From: Clostridiales bacterium
GTDB taxonomy: Bacteria > Bacillota > Clostridia > Peptostreptococcales > Anaerovoracaceae
Length of the DNA stretch: 50,452 nt
Assembly (NCBI GenBank): GCA_015058155.1
Contig: SVCW01000010.1
Location: 1-50,452 of the forward strand
Direction of reading: 5' to 3'
This document shows positions 1 through 8,571 of this stretch, piece after piece. The stretch's first letter is position 1. Every line of letters starts with the position of its first letter. The notes under the pieces were generated by a model. The model was given only the letters and a program-made list of their open reading frames with translations, had not been told where the DNA came from and did not search any database. The position numbers and the translations under genes are program-made.

Positions 1-1893
1 AACCTCTTCCTGACCTTCAATAATATCGTATCTGAAACGCTTCTTACCAAGGTAGCTTTCGAGGCTCTTCGGTGTGATTCTGTATGAATCCTTATTTGTA
101 GTCACAAGCTTGAGAGTAACCTTACGGCAGATATTTGCAATTTCTCTTTCGAGGTTTCTCACGCCTGATTCTCTTGTATAGTAGTTGATAAGATCCCTGA
201 TTGTGTTTTCAGGAATTGTGATGTTTTCCTTTGTAAGTCCGTGTGTTTCGCACTGCTTAGGAATAAGGTGACGCTTTGCAATTTCAACTTTATCTTCTTC
301 TGTATATCCTTCAACACGGATGAGTTCCATACGATCAAGGAGCGGACGAGGAATAGTTTCTGTTGAGTTTGCTGTTGTGATGAACATTACCTTTGAAAGA
401 TCAAAAGGAACTTCGAGGTAGTGATCCACAAAATCCTTATTCTGTTCAGGGTCGAGAACTTCGAGAAGTGCTGATGCAGGGTCGCCCTTGAAGTCTGCAC
501 CAATCTTGTCTACTTCATCGAAAAGGAAAACAGGGTTATTAGTGCCGGCTTCCTTGATGCATGACATGATACGGCCCGGAATAGCTCCGATATATGTTCT
601 TCTGTGACCTCTGATTTCAGCTTCGTCTCTTACTCCACCGAGTGACATTCTTACGAATTCACGACCTGTTGCACGTGCAATTGACTTCGCAACCGAAGTC
701 TTTCCAACTCCCGGAGGGCCTACAAGGCAGAGGATAGGCCCCTTGATCTCACCGCGTCTTTCAACGACTGCGAGATATTCAAGAATTCTTTCCTTAACCT
801 TTTCAAGTCCGTAATGATCTTCGTCGAGAAGCTTTTCAGCCTTCTTTAAATCAATCTTACCCTTTGTTGACTTGTTCCAAGGGAGTTCGAGAATTGATTC
901 GATATATGAACGTGCTACGTTGCTTTCTGCTGACATAGGCTGAAGTTTCTGGAATCTGTCGATTTCCTTTTCAACCTTCTTTTCAGTCTTTGCGTTCATC
1001 TTGAGTTTCTTGAGCTTAGTCTTCCAGTTTTCCACTTCATCAGCGATATCTTCTTCAACGCCGAGTTCTTCCTGGATAGCTCTCATCTGCTCTCTCAGAT
1101 AATATTCCTTCTGGTTCTTATTCATCTGAGACTTAACCTTTTTGTTGATATCAGCCTCAATCTGCTTGATTTCGTTTTCACGATTAAGAAGTTCATGAAG
1201 CTTCTTAAGTCTTAAAGCAGGATCAAGTTCATCGATTAAAACCTGCTTGTCTTCAATCTTTACTCTTAAATGTGAAGCGATGGCATCAGCAAGTCTTCCC
1301 GGATGTTCAATTCCCTGGATTGTAAGATAAGTTTCATTTCCGTTTTCTCTGTCAGCAATGTACTCATCAAATGCATCGAGAACGATTCTCTTTATCGCTT
1401 CAACTTCAGGTGTGTAATCAACATCAGGTTCATCAATTTTTTCTACTGTACACTTGAAATATGGTACTTCAAAAAGCATTTCGTCGATGCGTCCTCTGTG
1501 GAGGCCTTCAACAAGAACTCTTATTGAATCTCCCGGAAGTTTAAGCATCTGCTTTACCTTTGCTACTGTACCGATTTCATAAAAATCACCGATTGTCGGT
1601 AAATCTGTATTTTCATCCTTCTGACTAACGAGGAAGACCTGATTGTTTGTAATCATCGCTCTTTCAAGCGCCTTGATTGACTTTTCTCTTCCTATGTCAA
1701 AATGGAGTACCATATTCGGGAAAATTGAAAGGCCGCGGAGCGGAATCATCGGCATTTCAGGATTCTTTTCTTCCTGAGGCTCTGATGTTTCTGCTGTTTC
1801 CGGAGCTACTGCAGTTTCTTCTTCCTGCAATGTTTCGTCCTTTGTTTCTTCCGTTTCAGGCACATCATTTATAATCTTCTTTTCTTCTGTCAC
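1..1893 (-). CDS. lon: Lon ATP-dependent protease (3' end beyond window)
   Basis: AAA+ serine protease that degrades misfolded and regulatory proteins in the cytoplasm. The start is GTG at 1893, preceded by AAGGAGGAG at good spacing. The first ~45 residues are an acidic Glu/Thr-rich tail; the Lon N domain follows ([20 protein letters not shown]). A helical middle region includes [10 protein letters not shown], a Lon hallmark. The AAA+ module has Walker A GPPGVGKT near residue 390 and Walker [12 protein letters not shown]. The reading frame is open to base 1, so the C-terminal protease domain with its Ser-Lys dyad lies outside the window. It is last in the visible tig-clpP-clpX-lon run but has a terminator-like hairpin between it and clpX, so part of its transcription may be independent. 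Confidence 0.95.
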   Translation of the reverse strand, partial: MTEEKKIINDVPETEETKDETLQEEETAVAPETAETSEPQEEKNPEMPMIPLRGLSIFPNMVLHFDIGREKSIKALERAMITNNQVFLVSQKDENTDLPTIGDFYEIGTVAKVKQMLKLPGDSIRVLVEGLHRGRIDEMLFEVPYFKCTVEKIDEPDVDYTPEVEAIKRIVLDAFDEYIADRENGNETYLTIQGIEHPGRLADAIASHLRVKIEDKQVLIDELDPALRLKKLHELLNRENEIKQIEADINKKVKSQMNKNQKEYYLREQMRAIQEELGVEEDIADEVENWKTKLKKLKMNAKTEKKVEKEIDRFQKLQPMSAESNVARSYIESILELPWNKSTKGKIDLKKAEKLLDEDHYGLEKVKERILEYLAVVERRGEIKGPILCLVGPPGVGKTSVAKSIARATGREFVRMSLGGVRDEAEIRGHRRTYIGAIPGRIMSCIKEAGTNNPVFLFDEVDKIGADFKGDPASALLEVLDPEQNKDFVDHYLEVPFDLSKVMFITTANSTETIPRPLLDRMELIRVEGYTEEDKVEIAKRHLIPKQCETHGLTKENITIPENTIRDLINYYTRESGVRNLEREIANICRKVTLKLVTTNKDSYRITPKSLESYLGKKRFRYDIIEGQEEV

Positions 1894-1922
1894 GTTTTCT
1901 CCTCCTTGTTCTTTCCCCTTCG

Positions 1923-1955
1923 AAAAAAGGGCAGGACGATTTCGTCATACCCTTT
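1923..1955 (-). terminator. Intrinsic terminator between clpX and lon
   Basis: Read leftwards, AAAGGGTATGACGA, loop AA, TCGTCCTGCCCTTT form a long stem with a small internal mismatch, followed by TTT and then CG. It lies after the clpX stop and before the lon start, so it probably attenuates readthrough from clpX into lon. Confidence 0.6.
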
Positions 1956-1975
1956 CCTGTTTTTTCGATTCCTGC

Positions 1976-3265
1976 TTACGCAAGTTCCGGCTCGCTTCTG
2001 TGTTCTTCGCCGTTTTCGGCAAAAACGAGAACGGGCTTTGATACTTTATCGATTGTATCCTTTGTAATGATGCACTTTACTACATCATTTCTTGACGGAA
2101 TCTCATACATAATATCCGTCATAACTTCTTCAAATATACTACGGAGACCTCTCGCACCTGTCTTTCTTTCGAGAGCCTTTTCAGCAATTCTTTCAATCGC
2201 TTCTTCTTCAATCACGAGTTCTACGCCATCCATTTCAAGAAGCTTTGTGTACTGCTTGCTGAGTGCGTTTTTAGGCTCTGTGATGATTCTTATGAGAGCT
2301 TCCTTTGAAAGTTCGTCGAGTGCAACAGTCACAGGAAGTCTTCCGATAAATTCCGGAATGAGACCGTACTTAAGTAAATCTTCAGGCTGAAGTTTACTTA
2401 AAATAGCCTTTTCTTCCACTTTGCTTGACTTGATTTCAGAATTAAAACCGATAGTCTTTTCACCGATTCTTCTCTGAATAACCTTGTCAAGGCCTGCGAA
2501 TGCGCCGCCGCAGATGAAGAGTACGTTTGTTGTATCAAACGGTATGAATTCCTGGTGAGGATGCTTACGTCCGCCCTGAGGTGGAACGTTTGCGATTGTT
2601 CCTTCGAGGATCTTAAGGAGCGCCTGCTGTACACCTTCACCGCTTACGTCACGAGTGATTGACGGATTGTCTGATTTTCTCGCAATCTTGTCAATTTCGT
2701 CAACGTATACGATACCGCGCTGAGCTCTTTCGAGATCCCAGTCAGCAGCCTGGATAAGCTTGAGAAGAATGTTTTCTACGTCTTCACCAACATATCCGGC
2801 TTCTGTTAAGGCTGTTGCATCAGCAATTGCAAAAGGTACATTGAGTATCTTTGCAAGTGTCTGTGCAAGAAGAGTCTTACCCGAACCAGTAGGCCCGATC
2901 ATAACGATGTTACTCTTCTGGAGTTCAACACCGTCATCCTTGACGCTCTGCTGACTCTTGATTCTCTTGTAGTGATTATATACTGCAACTGCGAGTGCTT
3001 TCTTTGCATTGTCCTGCTCGATTACATATTCCGAAAGCATTGCAGAAATTTCCTGAGGAGTAGGAAGCTTTGAGCCTTCGCTCTTTCTTACTGCCGCCTT
3101 CTTCTGCATAGCAAGTTCTTCTGCGATGATGTCTGTACAAAGTTCCACACATTCGTCGCAGATATATACATTCGGACCAGCAATCAGCCTGCGGACCTGA
3201 TCCTGCGGTTTGCCGCAGAAAGAGCACTTGAGCTGCTTTGTTGTGTCGTCATATTTTTCTGTCAT
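1976..3265 (-). CDS. clpX: ClpX, ATPase subunit of ClpXP
   Basis: Hexameric AAA+ unfoldase that recognises tagged substrates and feeds them to ClpP. 429 aa, normal family length. The N-terminal zinc-binding domain has Cys14, Cys17, Cys36 and Cys39. Walker A GPTGSGKT is at residues 124-131, followed by the pore-loop sequence GYVGEDV, Walker [11 protein letters not shown], and the sensor-2 region [11 protein letters not shown] near the C terminus. It starts 15 bp after the clpP stop, so the two subunits are almost certainly co-transcribed. The start is ATG with GGGG upstream (a weaker site than its neighbours). Confidence 0.98.
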   Translation of the reverse strand: MTEKYDDTTKQLKCSFCGKPQDQVRRLIAGPNVYICDECVELCTDIIAEELAMQKKAAVRKSEGSKLPTPQEISAMLSEYVIEQDNAKKALAVAVYNHYKRIKSQQSVKDDGVELQKSNIVMIGPTGSGKTLLAQTLAKILNVPFAIADATALTEAGYVGEDVENILLKLIQAADWDLERAQRGIVYVDEIDKIARKSDNPSITRDVSGEGVQQALLKILEGTIANVPPQGGRKHPHQEFIPFDTTNVLFICGGAFAGLDKVIQRRIGEKTIGFNSEIKSSKVEEKAILSKLQPEDLLKYGLIPEFIGRLPVTVALDELSKEALIRIITEPKNALSKQYTKLLEMDGVELVIEEEAIERIAEKALERKTGARGLRSIFEEVMTDIMYEIPSRNDVVKCIITKDTIDKVSKPVLVFAENGEEHRSEPELA

Positions 3266-3280
3266 TGAAATCCCCCGTTA

Positions 3281-3862
3281 CTATCTTTTAGTGATAACCT
3301 GGTCGATGAGGCCGTATTCTTTTGCTTCTTCAGCGCTCATGAAATTATCTCTGTCAGTGTCCTGTTCAAGCACTTCAAGCGGTTTTCCTGTGTTATCTGC
3401 TAAAATCTGATTGAGCTTTTCTCTTGTCTTCAGAATCCAGTCCGCATGGATCTTGATATCTGAAGCCTGGCCCTTAACTCCGCCAAGTGGCTGGTGAATC
3501 ATAACTTCTGCATTAGGAAGAGCATATCTCTTGCCCTTTGTTCCTGATGAAAGAAGGAATGCACCCATACTTGCAGCGAGTCCGATACAGATTGTTGAAA
3601 CATCAGGCTTGATGTACTGCATTGTGTCATAAATAGCCATTCCGGCTGTAACACTTCCGCCCGGGCTGTTGATATAAATCATGATATCCTTATCAGGATC
3701 TTCCGCCTCAAGGAAAAGGAGCTGTGCAACTACTACGCTTGCAACGTCGTCGTTGATTTCTCCACCGAGGAAGATGATTCTGTCCTTAAGGAGTCTTGAA
3801 TAAATATCATATGAACGTTCGCCTTTGCTTGTCTGTTCAATTACATAAGGTACTAATGGCAT
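3281..3862 (-). CDS. clpP: ClpP, proteolytic subunit
   Basis: Tetradecameric serine protease chamber for ClpX. I chose the ATG at 3862 (193 aa, [19 protein letters not shown]) because GGAGG sits 7 nt upstream and this is where family members start; a longer in-frame reading back to 3910 has no such site and would abut the tig stop. Catalytic triad by family alignment: Ser98 in GLAASMGAF, His123 in MIHQPLGG, Asp172 in [13 protein letters not shown]. The oligomerisation region [19 protein letters not shown] is intact. Upstream neighbour is tig (47 bp gap), downstream clpX. Confidence 0.98.
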   Translation of the reverse strand: MPLVPYVIEQTSKGERSYDIYSRLLKDRIIFLGGEINDDVASVVVAQLLFLEAEDPDKDIMIYINSPGGSVTAGMAIYDTMQYIKPDVSTICIGLAASMGAFLLSSGTKGKRYALPNAEVMIHQPLGGVKGQASDIKIHADWILKTREKLNQILADNTGKPLEVLEQDTDRDNFMSAEEAKEYGLIDQVITKR

Positions 3863-3909
3863 TTGTAATCCTCCATTATTCTTTCTAATCTCTTTATTCC
3901 CCAAAAACA

Positions 3910-5190
3910 CTATTTAATAACAGCGTTAGCGAAGATGCAGTCAATTGCCTTTCTCATCTGAAGGTCTCTTGCAACCATTCCGAGCTGTCCGCCGAGCATT
4001 CCTCTTAACTGTTCAGCATCCATTCTGTACTGGATAGCCATCATTTCGAGTTCCTTAGTGATTTCTTCGTCAGTTACTTCGAAACCTTCCATTTCAGCTA
4101 CTGCTGAGAGGAGCATCTTAGTCTTTACTGCTCTTTCGCAATCTTCCTTGATCTGTTCCTTAACATCTTCGATTGTTGTCTGAGTGAGTTCGAGATACTT
4201 GTCAAGTCCGAGTCCCTGGTACTGGAGCTGGTAATCGAATTCCTTGATTCTAGCGTCCATTTCGTCTTCGATCATTACTTCTGGAGCGTCGAATTCGTTC
4301 TTATCGTAAACAACCTTGATTGCTTCGTTCTTCATTTCGTTTTCTGCTCTTGCAGCGTTTGCCTTTGCAAGACCGTCCTTAACGTCGTTAACGTATTCTT
4401 CGAGAGTATCGAATTCTGAAATATCCTTTACGAATTCATCGTCGAGTTCAGGAAGTTCTTCAACCTTAACTTCGTGTACCTTACACTTGAATACTACAGC
4501 TGCACCTGCGAGATCTTCTGCTGGGTAATCTTCTGGGAATGAGAGTTCTACGTCCTTTTCTTCTCCAGGAGCAACGCCAACGAGCTGTTCTTCAAATCCA
4601 GGGATAAATGTTCCTGAACCGAGTGTAAGTGGGAATCTTTCAGCTGTGCCGCCTTCGAACTGTTCTTCGCCCTTGAATCCAGCGTAGTCGATAACTACTG
4701 TGTCACCGTTTTCAGCAGGTCTGTCAACAACTGTGAGTCTAGCGTTTCTCTTCTGAATAGCCTTGAGTTCGTCAGCAACCATTTCTTCTGTTACTTCGTA
4801 TTCAACCTTTTCGATTTCTACGCCCTTGTAATCCTTAACTTCGATTACAGGATAGCATTCTACTTCAACTGTGATTGTAAAGCCTTCGCCCTTCTTGAGT
4901 TCTGTGAAGTCAGCGATAGGTCTGTTGATAACGTCGAGATTGAGTTCATCGAGAGCTACCGGATAGTTTTCTCCGAAGATTTCGTTTACAGCGTCTTCCC
5001 AGAAGATGCCTTCGCCGTAGTTGTTTTCGATGATCTTTCTTGGAGCCTTACCCTTACGGAATCCGTCTACAGGGTACTTGTCCTTGTTTGCCTGATAAGC
5101 ATTGATAACAGCAGCTTCAAATTCTTCTGCTGTGATGTCCATTGTGAACTTTGCGATATTCTTTTCCTTTGAAATGAGTGTAGTTTTCAT
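3910..5190 (-). CDS. tig: Trigger factor
   Basis: Ribosome-associated chaperone and peptidyl-prolyl isomerase that meets nascent chains at the exit tunnel. 426 aa, normal length. The N-terminal ribosome-binding domain carries the signature [17 protein letters not shown]. The FKBP-like domain runs roughly from residue 150 to 240 ([25 protein letters not shown]), followed by a helical, acidic C-terminal chaperone domain. The start has AGGAGG 10 nt upstream. It is first in the tig-clpP-clpX run and has its own promoter. Confidence 0.97.
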   Translation of the reverse strand: MKTTLISKEKNIAKFTMDITAEEFEAAVINAYQANKDKYPVDGFRKGKAPRKIIENNYGEGIFWEDAVNEIFGENYPVALDELNLDVINRPIADFTELKKGEGFTITVEVECYPVIEVKDYKGVEIEKVEYEVTEEMVADELKAIQKRNARLTVVDRPAENGDTVVIDYAGFKGEEQFEGGTAERFPLTLGSGTFIPGFEEQLVGVAPGEEKDVELSFPEDYPAEDLAGAAVVFKCKVHEVKVEELPELDDEFVKDISEFDTLEEYVNDVKDGLAKANAARAENEMKNEAIKVVYDKNEFDAPEVMIEDEMDARIKEFDYQLQYQGLGLDKYLELTQTTIEDVKEQIKEDCERAVKTKMLLSAVAEMEGFEVTDEEITKELEMMAIQYRMDAEQLRGMLGGQLGMVARDLQMRKAIDCIFANAVIK

Positions 5191-5258
5191 TTGATATATA
5201 TCCTCCTAAAATTGTAAACTCCATTAATGCCTCTGTCTTTTCAGCGACATGCCAATAT

Positions 5259-5287
5259 ATTATACCCCTTCAGCACTAAAAAGTAAA
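5259..5287 (-). promoter_or_regulatory. Sigma-A-type promoter for tig-clpP-clpX
   Basis: Read leftwards: -35 TTTACT (5282-5287), 17 bp spacer, -10 TATAAT (5259-5264). The -10 is consensus. It lies between the terminator at 5.33 kb and the tig ribosome binding site. Confidence 0.75.
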
Positions 5288-5289
5288 CG

Positions 5290-5325
5290 TTTTAGCCCTA
5301 AAATTAGGTGAAAAATAGGTGAAAC
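5290..5325. promoter_or_regulatory. Inverted and direct repeats upstream of the tig promoter
   Basis: Just upstream of the tig -35 are an inverted repeat TTTTAG-CC-CTAAAA (5290-5303) and a direct repeat TAGGTGAAA at 5305-5313 and 5316-5324 (11-bp period). The direct repeat resembles the CtsR heat-shock operator heptads in shape but differs in one base (GGTGAAA instead of GGTCAAA) and in period (11 instead of 10). Together these look like binding sites for a regulator of the chaperone/protease operon; which regulator is unknown. Confidence 0.35.
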
Positions 5326-5327
5326 AT

Positions 5328-5368
5328 TTAAAAAAGAGCGTCTTTTTTGCTGGTTGACGCTCTTTTCA
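5328..5368 (-). terminator. Terminator downstream of the CYTH gene
   Basis: Stem AAAAGAGCGTC / GACGCTCTTTT (5332-5342 with 5356-5366) around a 13-nt loop, followed leftwards by TTTTTT. It ends the CYTH transcript before the tig promoter. Confidence 0.8.
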
Positions 5369-5475
5369 TTGTGTTTTTAGTTATTTTCTGCCTTTTTACA
5401 TGGTGTTTTGTGTACCTTACGGTAAATATCCATGTGAATTATATTAAATTTATCGTGTGGCAGAAGTTTTTCTTA

Positions 5476-6099
5476 CTACTCAGTTATAAGTTCAAGTCCA
5501 CGTGCGTACTTGCTCTTTTCTTCCGGCTCGAGACCGTATGTGTTTCTCATTGTTTCACTGAGTGTTTCAAGCTCATCTCTGTCACCTGAGAAGAGTTCGA
5601 ACTCTATTTCAGAGATTGGTGCATTGCCGCAACGTGTGATTACTTCGCCGTTATCGATTGAAACTTCAATGATGCTCTTTCCTGTATCAATTCTGAAACG
5701 CCTTCTTAAAACGCCTACTTCAACGTTGCTGTAAAGTGGCTTGTCACCAACGATTTCGATTACGTCTCTTCCGATTTCACTTTCCTTGAAGAGATTGATA
5801 TCAGGCGAGATGAGGCATTCGTTTCCATCGATAGGAACGTTAACTTCACCTCTTATATGTGTTGCACCTTCTGTTCTTCCCGACCACTTAAGCGTTGCGA
5901 CTGCATATTCGCCTTCGATTCTTACTCTGAGCGCGATGTCATGCTTTGAGAGCGCGCCATCTTCAGTGTCGAAGTACGCCGACTTCATGTAGAGTGTTTC
6001 TCTTGAACCTGCCTCTTCCATCGATGCAAGGTACTTATCTTCCCAGATCCTGTCGGCTGTTTCTCCGTCCGGAACTAAATATTTAACTTCAATTTCCAT
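5476..6099 (-). CDS. CYTH-domain protein (putative triphosphate phosphohydrolase)
   Basis: 207 aa when started at the ATG at 6099, which has AGAGG 8 nt upstream and puts the diagnostic ExExK motif (MEIEVKYL) at the very N terminus, as in the family. CYTH proteins form an eight-stranded beta tunnel that binds triphosphates with metal ions. Members include class IV adenylate cyclases, thiamine triphosphatases and inorganic triphosphatases. Further family features visible: YFDTEDGALSKHDIALRVR and ATLKW, followed by charged strands. Bacterial stand-alone members of this size are more often triphosphatases than cyclases, but the substrate cannot be told here. Transcribed alone, with its own promoter and terminator. 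Confidence 0.85.
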   Translation of the reverse strand: MEIEVKYLVPDGETADRIWEDKYLASMEEAGSRETLYMKSAYFDTEDGALSKHDIALRVRIEGEYAVATLKWSGRTEGATHIRGEVNVPIDGNECLISPDINLFKESEIGRDVIEIVGDKPLYSNVEVGVLRRRFRIDTGKSIIEVSIDNGEVITRCGNAPISEIEFELFSGDRDELETLSETMRNTYGLEPEEKSKYARGLELITE

Positions 6100-6281
6100 T
6101 GCAATTTCCTCTTTTGTTTGTTTTTGCATTTTGCAGCCTGTTTCCTGGGAGGACATGATCCTGCATCCCCGGAATCTGCGCGTTTTCTGCAAGTGCATTT
6201 TGGTGCTTCCGCAAAATCCGCTATTTAGCTGCCTATTTTAAATTTCCCATTTTTAAGCATTTTAAACTGCCTAGCCATAGC

Positions 6282-6310
6282 ATATTAGCATTTTTGAATG
6301 AAAAAGGCAA
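6282..6310 (-). promoter_or_regulatory. Possible promoter for the CYTH gene
   Basis: Read leftwards: -35 TTGCCT (6305-6310), 17 bp, -10 TAATAT (6282-6287). It would give a 5' untranslated region of about 175 nt. Confidence 0.45.
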
Positions 6311-6330
6311 GTAAGTATTAATCTCCGAGG

Positions 6331-6384
6331 GATATGATACCATCCGAGGATATGATACCATCCGAGGATATGATACCATCCGAG
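6331..6384. repeat. Three perfect tandem copies of an 18-bp unit
   Basis: Unit GATATGATACCATCCGAG at 6331-6348, 6349-6366 and 6367-6384, with no mismatch between copies; CTCCGAGG precedes it. The copies have not diverged, so the expansion is recent or under correction. No gene is evident here. Confidence 0.95.
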
Positions 6385-6386
6385 GT

Positions 6387-6674
6387 AGTAAACAATACTA
6401 GTGAAAAAGTGTTTTGTTTACTATACAAATCGCAACTATCCTTTCACACATAGCTGCAATAGTAAACATATTCTACGAGATATAATTATTTTTACTTCTT
6501 TTGTTTTGTTTTTCAATGTTGCTAGCAAAAAACGAGTTCCGAATACTGATTTTTCTTGATTCTGTAGTAAACTTTCCAGTATTTCAGTAACGATGTTTAC
6601 TTAATAACTATACATCACTCTTTTTCTAAAGATCTGTCAGTAAAACAAATGCTATCTGAAAGAAAATGTTTACT
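6387..6674. repeat. Cluster of six TGTTTACT/AGTAAACA words
   Basis: AGTAAACA at 6387-6394 and 6461-6468, AGTAAAC at 6566-6572, and TGTTTACT at 6415-6422, 6594-6601 and 6667-6674. Two pairs have exactly the same geometry: AGTAAAC, 22 bp, GTTTACT (6387-6422 and 6566-6601). An 8-mer six times in 290 bp, twice as an identical inverted pair, points to binding sites or a degenerate repeat element. Confidence 0.7.
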
Positions 6675-6693
6675 ACTTCACATCTCTGCCTGG

Positions 6694-6815
6694 CTGGCAG
6701 GGGAGCAAGCAGTCAAATGGAGGTGTCAACTGGCAGAGAAACAATCATTCAAGTGAATGCGCTAAACTGGCAGGGGAGCAATCGGTCCTGTGGCTCTTTC
6801 TGCCTGGCAAAAAAG
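6694..6815. repeat. Degenerate ~37-bp repeats with CTGGCAGGGGAGCAA core
   Basis: CTGGCAGGGGAGCAA at 6694-6708, CTGGCAGAGAAACAA at 6730-6744, CTGGCAGGGGAGCAA at 6767-6781, and a truncated CTGGCAAAAAAG at 6804. The starts are 36, 37 and 37 bp apart. About 21 bp of each unit is conserved and the rest varies. The word CTGGCAGGGG also occurs in the S10 leader region near 50.02 kb, and CTGGCAGGAG occurs on the minus strand in the aroD leader near 34.3 kb. Confidence 0.65.
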
Positions 6816-6816
6816 A

Positions 6817-7680
6817 CTAGATATCCTGGTGTTCGATTTCGCGAAGCTCCGGACAATTACTTGTTTTAGCAATGAGCTCTTTGCTTTTTATCGGTACAGT
6901 CCGCGCCGGGATTCCGACTGCAAGTGATCCCGGCGCGACATCACGCGTCACAACGGCGCCGGCGCCGATAACAGAGCCTGCTCCTACGCGTACGCCTTCA
7001 ATAATAACTGCATTTGCTCCTACGAAAACATTATCTTCAATTACAGTAGGGACTGCGCTTTCAGGCTCAATAACGCCTGCAACAACGGCACCGGCGCCGA
7101 TGTGGCAGTCCGCGCCAACCTCGGCCCGCCCGCCGAGGACGGCGCCCATGTCGATCATGGTGCGCGCACCTACGCGCGCACCTATGTTGATAATCGCGCC
7201 CATCATGATGACCGCATTATCTCCGATAGAAACCTTTTCGCGAATTATCGCTCCCGGCTCAATTCGCGCATTTATCCCGCCGATATCAAGAAGAGGTACT
7301 GCCGAGTTCCTCGCCAGTACTTCAATTTCAACCGCGAGCCCGCAAGAAACTTTTTCCTCACCAGCTTTTCCAGCATTACCGCAGACAATCTTCTCTATCT
7401 CCGAAACACCTTCGCGCACTTTCAGATACTCGCCAAAAACAACAATAGTGTTCACGCAATCAAAAACCTTGCACCCGGCAAACAACTCATTAAGCTCATC
7501 AAATACTCTGTGCTTTCCTTCCCTCAAGGCTGAATCACGTTTCATTTTCTCTCCGCCAGCAGCGCCTTCGGAAAGACTTGCCGGCAGGCTGATATATGCC
7601 TTTACAGGTGTTTTCTTTTCAGCATTTCTTATGTAACTGATCAGTTCACCCGAGCTCATTTCCCCTACTTTTCTCCCCAA
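6817..7680 (-). CDS. dapH: Tetrahydrodipicolinate N-acetyltransferase (DapH type)
   Basis: Acetylates tetrahydrodipicolinate in the acetylase branch of lysine/meso-diaminopimelate synthesis. 287 aa, about 50 longer than the common Bacillus form because of a charged insert around residues 35-60. The C-terminal half is a left-handed beta helix of hexapeptide repeats with the family block [20 protein letters not shown] and later [20 protein letters not shown]. The start given is TTG at 7680, 7 nt after a GGAGG and overlapping the dapB end by 16 nt; the ATG at 7659 ([11 protein letters not shown]) is an alternative that also fits family N termini. Follows dapB, which catalyses the preceding step. 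Confidence 0.9.
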   Translation of the reverse strand: MGRKVGEMSSGELISYIRNAEKKTPVKAYISLPASLSEGAAGGEKMKRDSALREGKHRVFDELNELFAGCKVFDCVNTIVVFGEYLKVREGVSEIEKIVCGNAGKAGEEKVSCGLAVEIEVLARNSAVPLLDIGGINARIEPGAIIREKVSIGDNAVIMMGAIINIGARVGARTMIDMGAVLGGRAEVGADCHIGAGAVVAGVIEPESAVPTVIEDNVFVGANAVIIEGVRVGAGSVIGAGAVVTRDVAPGSLAVGIPARTVPIKSKELIAKTSNCPELREIEHQDI

Positions 7681-8477
7681 AGCACATCCTCCATATCATA
7701 GAGTCCTGCTGATGCGGCGCAGGCAAATTCTGCTGCCTTTAAAGCTCCAGATGCAAAAATTCTTCTTGAGCCTGCGCTGTGTGAGACTTCAATTACTTCA
7801 TCATCCCCTGCAAATATGACTGAATGCTCGCCTACAATTCCTCCGCCTCTCACCGCATGAACTCCGACTTCAAGAGGCTTTCTTTTTGAGCTTCCAAAAC
7901 GACCGTATGTGAACTCATACTTTCCGCTTTCATTTATCGCATCTGCAAGAATTATTGCCGTTCCGCTTGGAGCATCAATCTTGCGTTTGTGATGTTTCTC
8001 CACGATTTCAATATCATAATCGTAAGAAAGTACCCTTGCAAGCTCTGCTACAACCTTCTTCACCACATTTACACCAAGGGAAAAATTTGCCGAAAAAACG
8101 ACAGGAACGCTCATCCCTGCAAGTGCAATTCTCGCCCTTTGTTCATCGTTGAATCCTGTTGTCGCTATAACAAGTGCCGCGCCTTCTTTTTCTGCATAAT
8201 CACAAAGCGATAAAACATTTGCGGGGTTACTGAAATCAATAATCACATCCGGTCTTCCCGAAACAGAAACACAGTTCTTTCCTTCTTCGCTGCTTCCAAA
8301 ACACTTTTCGCTACTTTTTCCTTCTTCGCTGCTTCCAAAATACTCTTCGATACTCTTTCCTGAAAGTGGTTCATACATACCTGCATATTCATAATCCGCT
8401 CCGCCTGATATTTTTTCTGACAGTATCTTTTCAACTTCACGGGCCATCGCTCCCGCTCCACTAATACCTATTCTCAT
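7665..8477 (-). CDS. dapB: 4-hydroxy-tetrahydrodipicolinate reductase
   Basis: NAD(P)H-dependent reduction in the lysine/diaminopimelate pathway. 270 aa. The N-terminal Rossmann motif reads [12 protein letters not shown] (slightly unusual Ala in place of the last Gly). The catalytic/substrate block [15 protein letters not shown] contains His162, His163 and Lys166. Between the first Rossmann strands, residues 42-67 are two 13-residue copies ([26 protein letters not shown]), the product of a 39-bp tandem duplication; this explains the extra length. Starts with ATG, with CGGAGG embedded in a hairpin (see terminator entry). Confidence 0.95.
   Translation of the reverse strand: MRIGISGAGAMAREVEKILSEKISGGADYEYAGMYEPLSGKSIEEYFGSSEEGKSSEKCFGSSEEGKNCVSVSGRPDVIIDFSNPANVLSLCDYAEKEGAALVIATTGFNDEQRARIALAGMSVPVVFSANFSLGVNVVKKVVAELARVLSYDYDIEIVEKHHKRKIDAPSGTAIILADAINESGKYEFTYGRFGSSKRKPLEVGVHAVRGGGIVGEHSVIFAGDDEVIEVSHSAGSRRIFASGALKAAEFACAASAGLYDMEDVLWGEK
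8277..8354 (-). repeat. 39-bp in-frame tandem duplication inside dapB
   Basis: Copies 8277-8315 and 8316-8354 differ at 4 of 39 bases by eye. They encode the Ser/Glu-rich 13-residue repeats at residues 42-67, expected to be a surface loop in the NAD-binding domain. Confidence 0.9.
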
Positions 8478-8524
8478 AAAAAAACGCCTCCGAATAAACT
8501 TTTTACAAGTCTATTCGAAAGCGT
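8478..8524 (-). terminator. Terminator-like hairpin that contains the dapB ribosome binding site
   Basis: Read leftwards: ACGCTTTCGAATA (8512-8524), 15-nt loop, TATTCGGAGGCGT (8484-8496), then seven T up to the dapB ATG at 8477. The 13-bp stem has no mismatch, only two G-U pairs. The 3' arm includes the CGGAGG Shine-Dalgarno. It therefore has the form of an intrinsic terminator for the upstream permease gene and would also sequester the dapB ribosome binding site in any readthrough transcript. Confidence 0.75.
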
Positions 8525-8571
8525 ATATATTATTCTGATTTCTGATGACCACCGTGTCACTTTAAAACTCT

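Larger units (their letters stand above)
6100..6816. other. Gene-free interval between the CYTH gene and dapH
   Basis: About 700 bp without a convincing coding region. The only long open frame on the plus strand (from 6666) has no ribosome binding site and runs into the dapH gene on the opposite strand. The interval holds the CYTH promoter, the 18-bp tandem repeats, the TGTTTACT cluster and the 37-bp repeats. I see no U-rich terminator for dapH beyond a short run near 6808-6814. Confidence 0.6.

Noticed and set aside
3862..3910. Longer ClpP start at 3910
   Set aside because: It touches the tig stop, lacks a ribosome binding site, and adds 16 residues not found in the family; GGAGG precedes the ATG at 3862.
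6694..6815. 37-bp-period repeats considered as a small CRISPR array
   Set aside because: Repeats are too degenerate, only three to four units, spacers would be ~16 bp, and there are no cas genes in the window.
6872..7636. 254-codon open frame opposite dapH
   Set aside because: Shadow of the hexapeptide-repeat gene on the other strand, whose Gly/Ala-rich codons leave the antisense frame open; no ribosome binding site.
8484..8571. Lysine riboswitch upstream of dapB
   Set aside because: Only 94 bp separate dapB from the preceding gene, while the L-box needs about 170 nt; no L-box motifs are seen.
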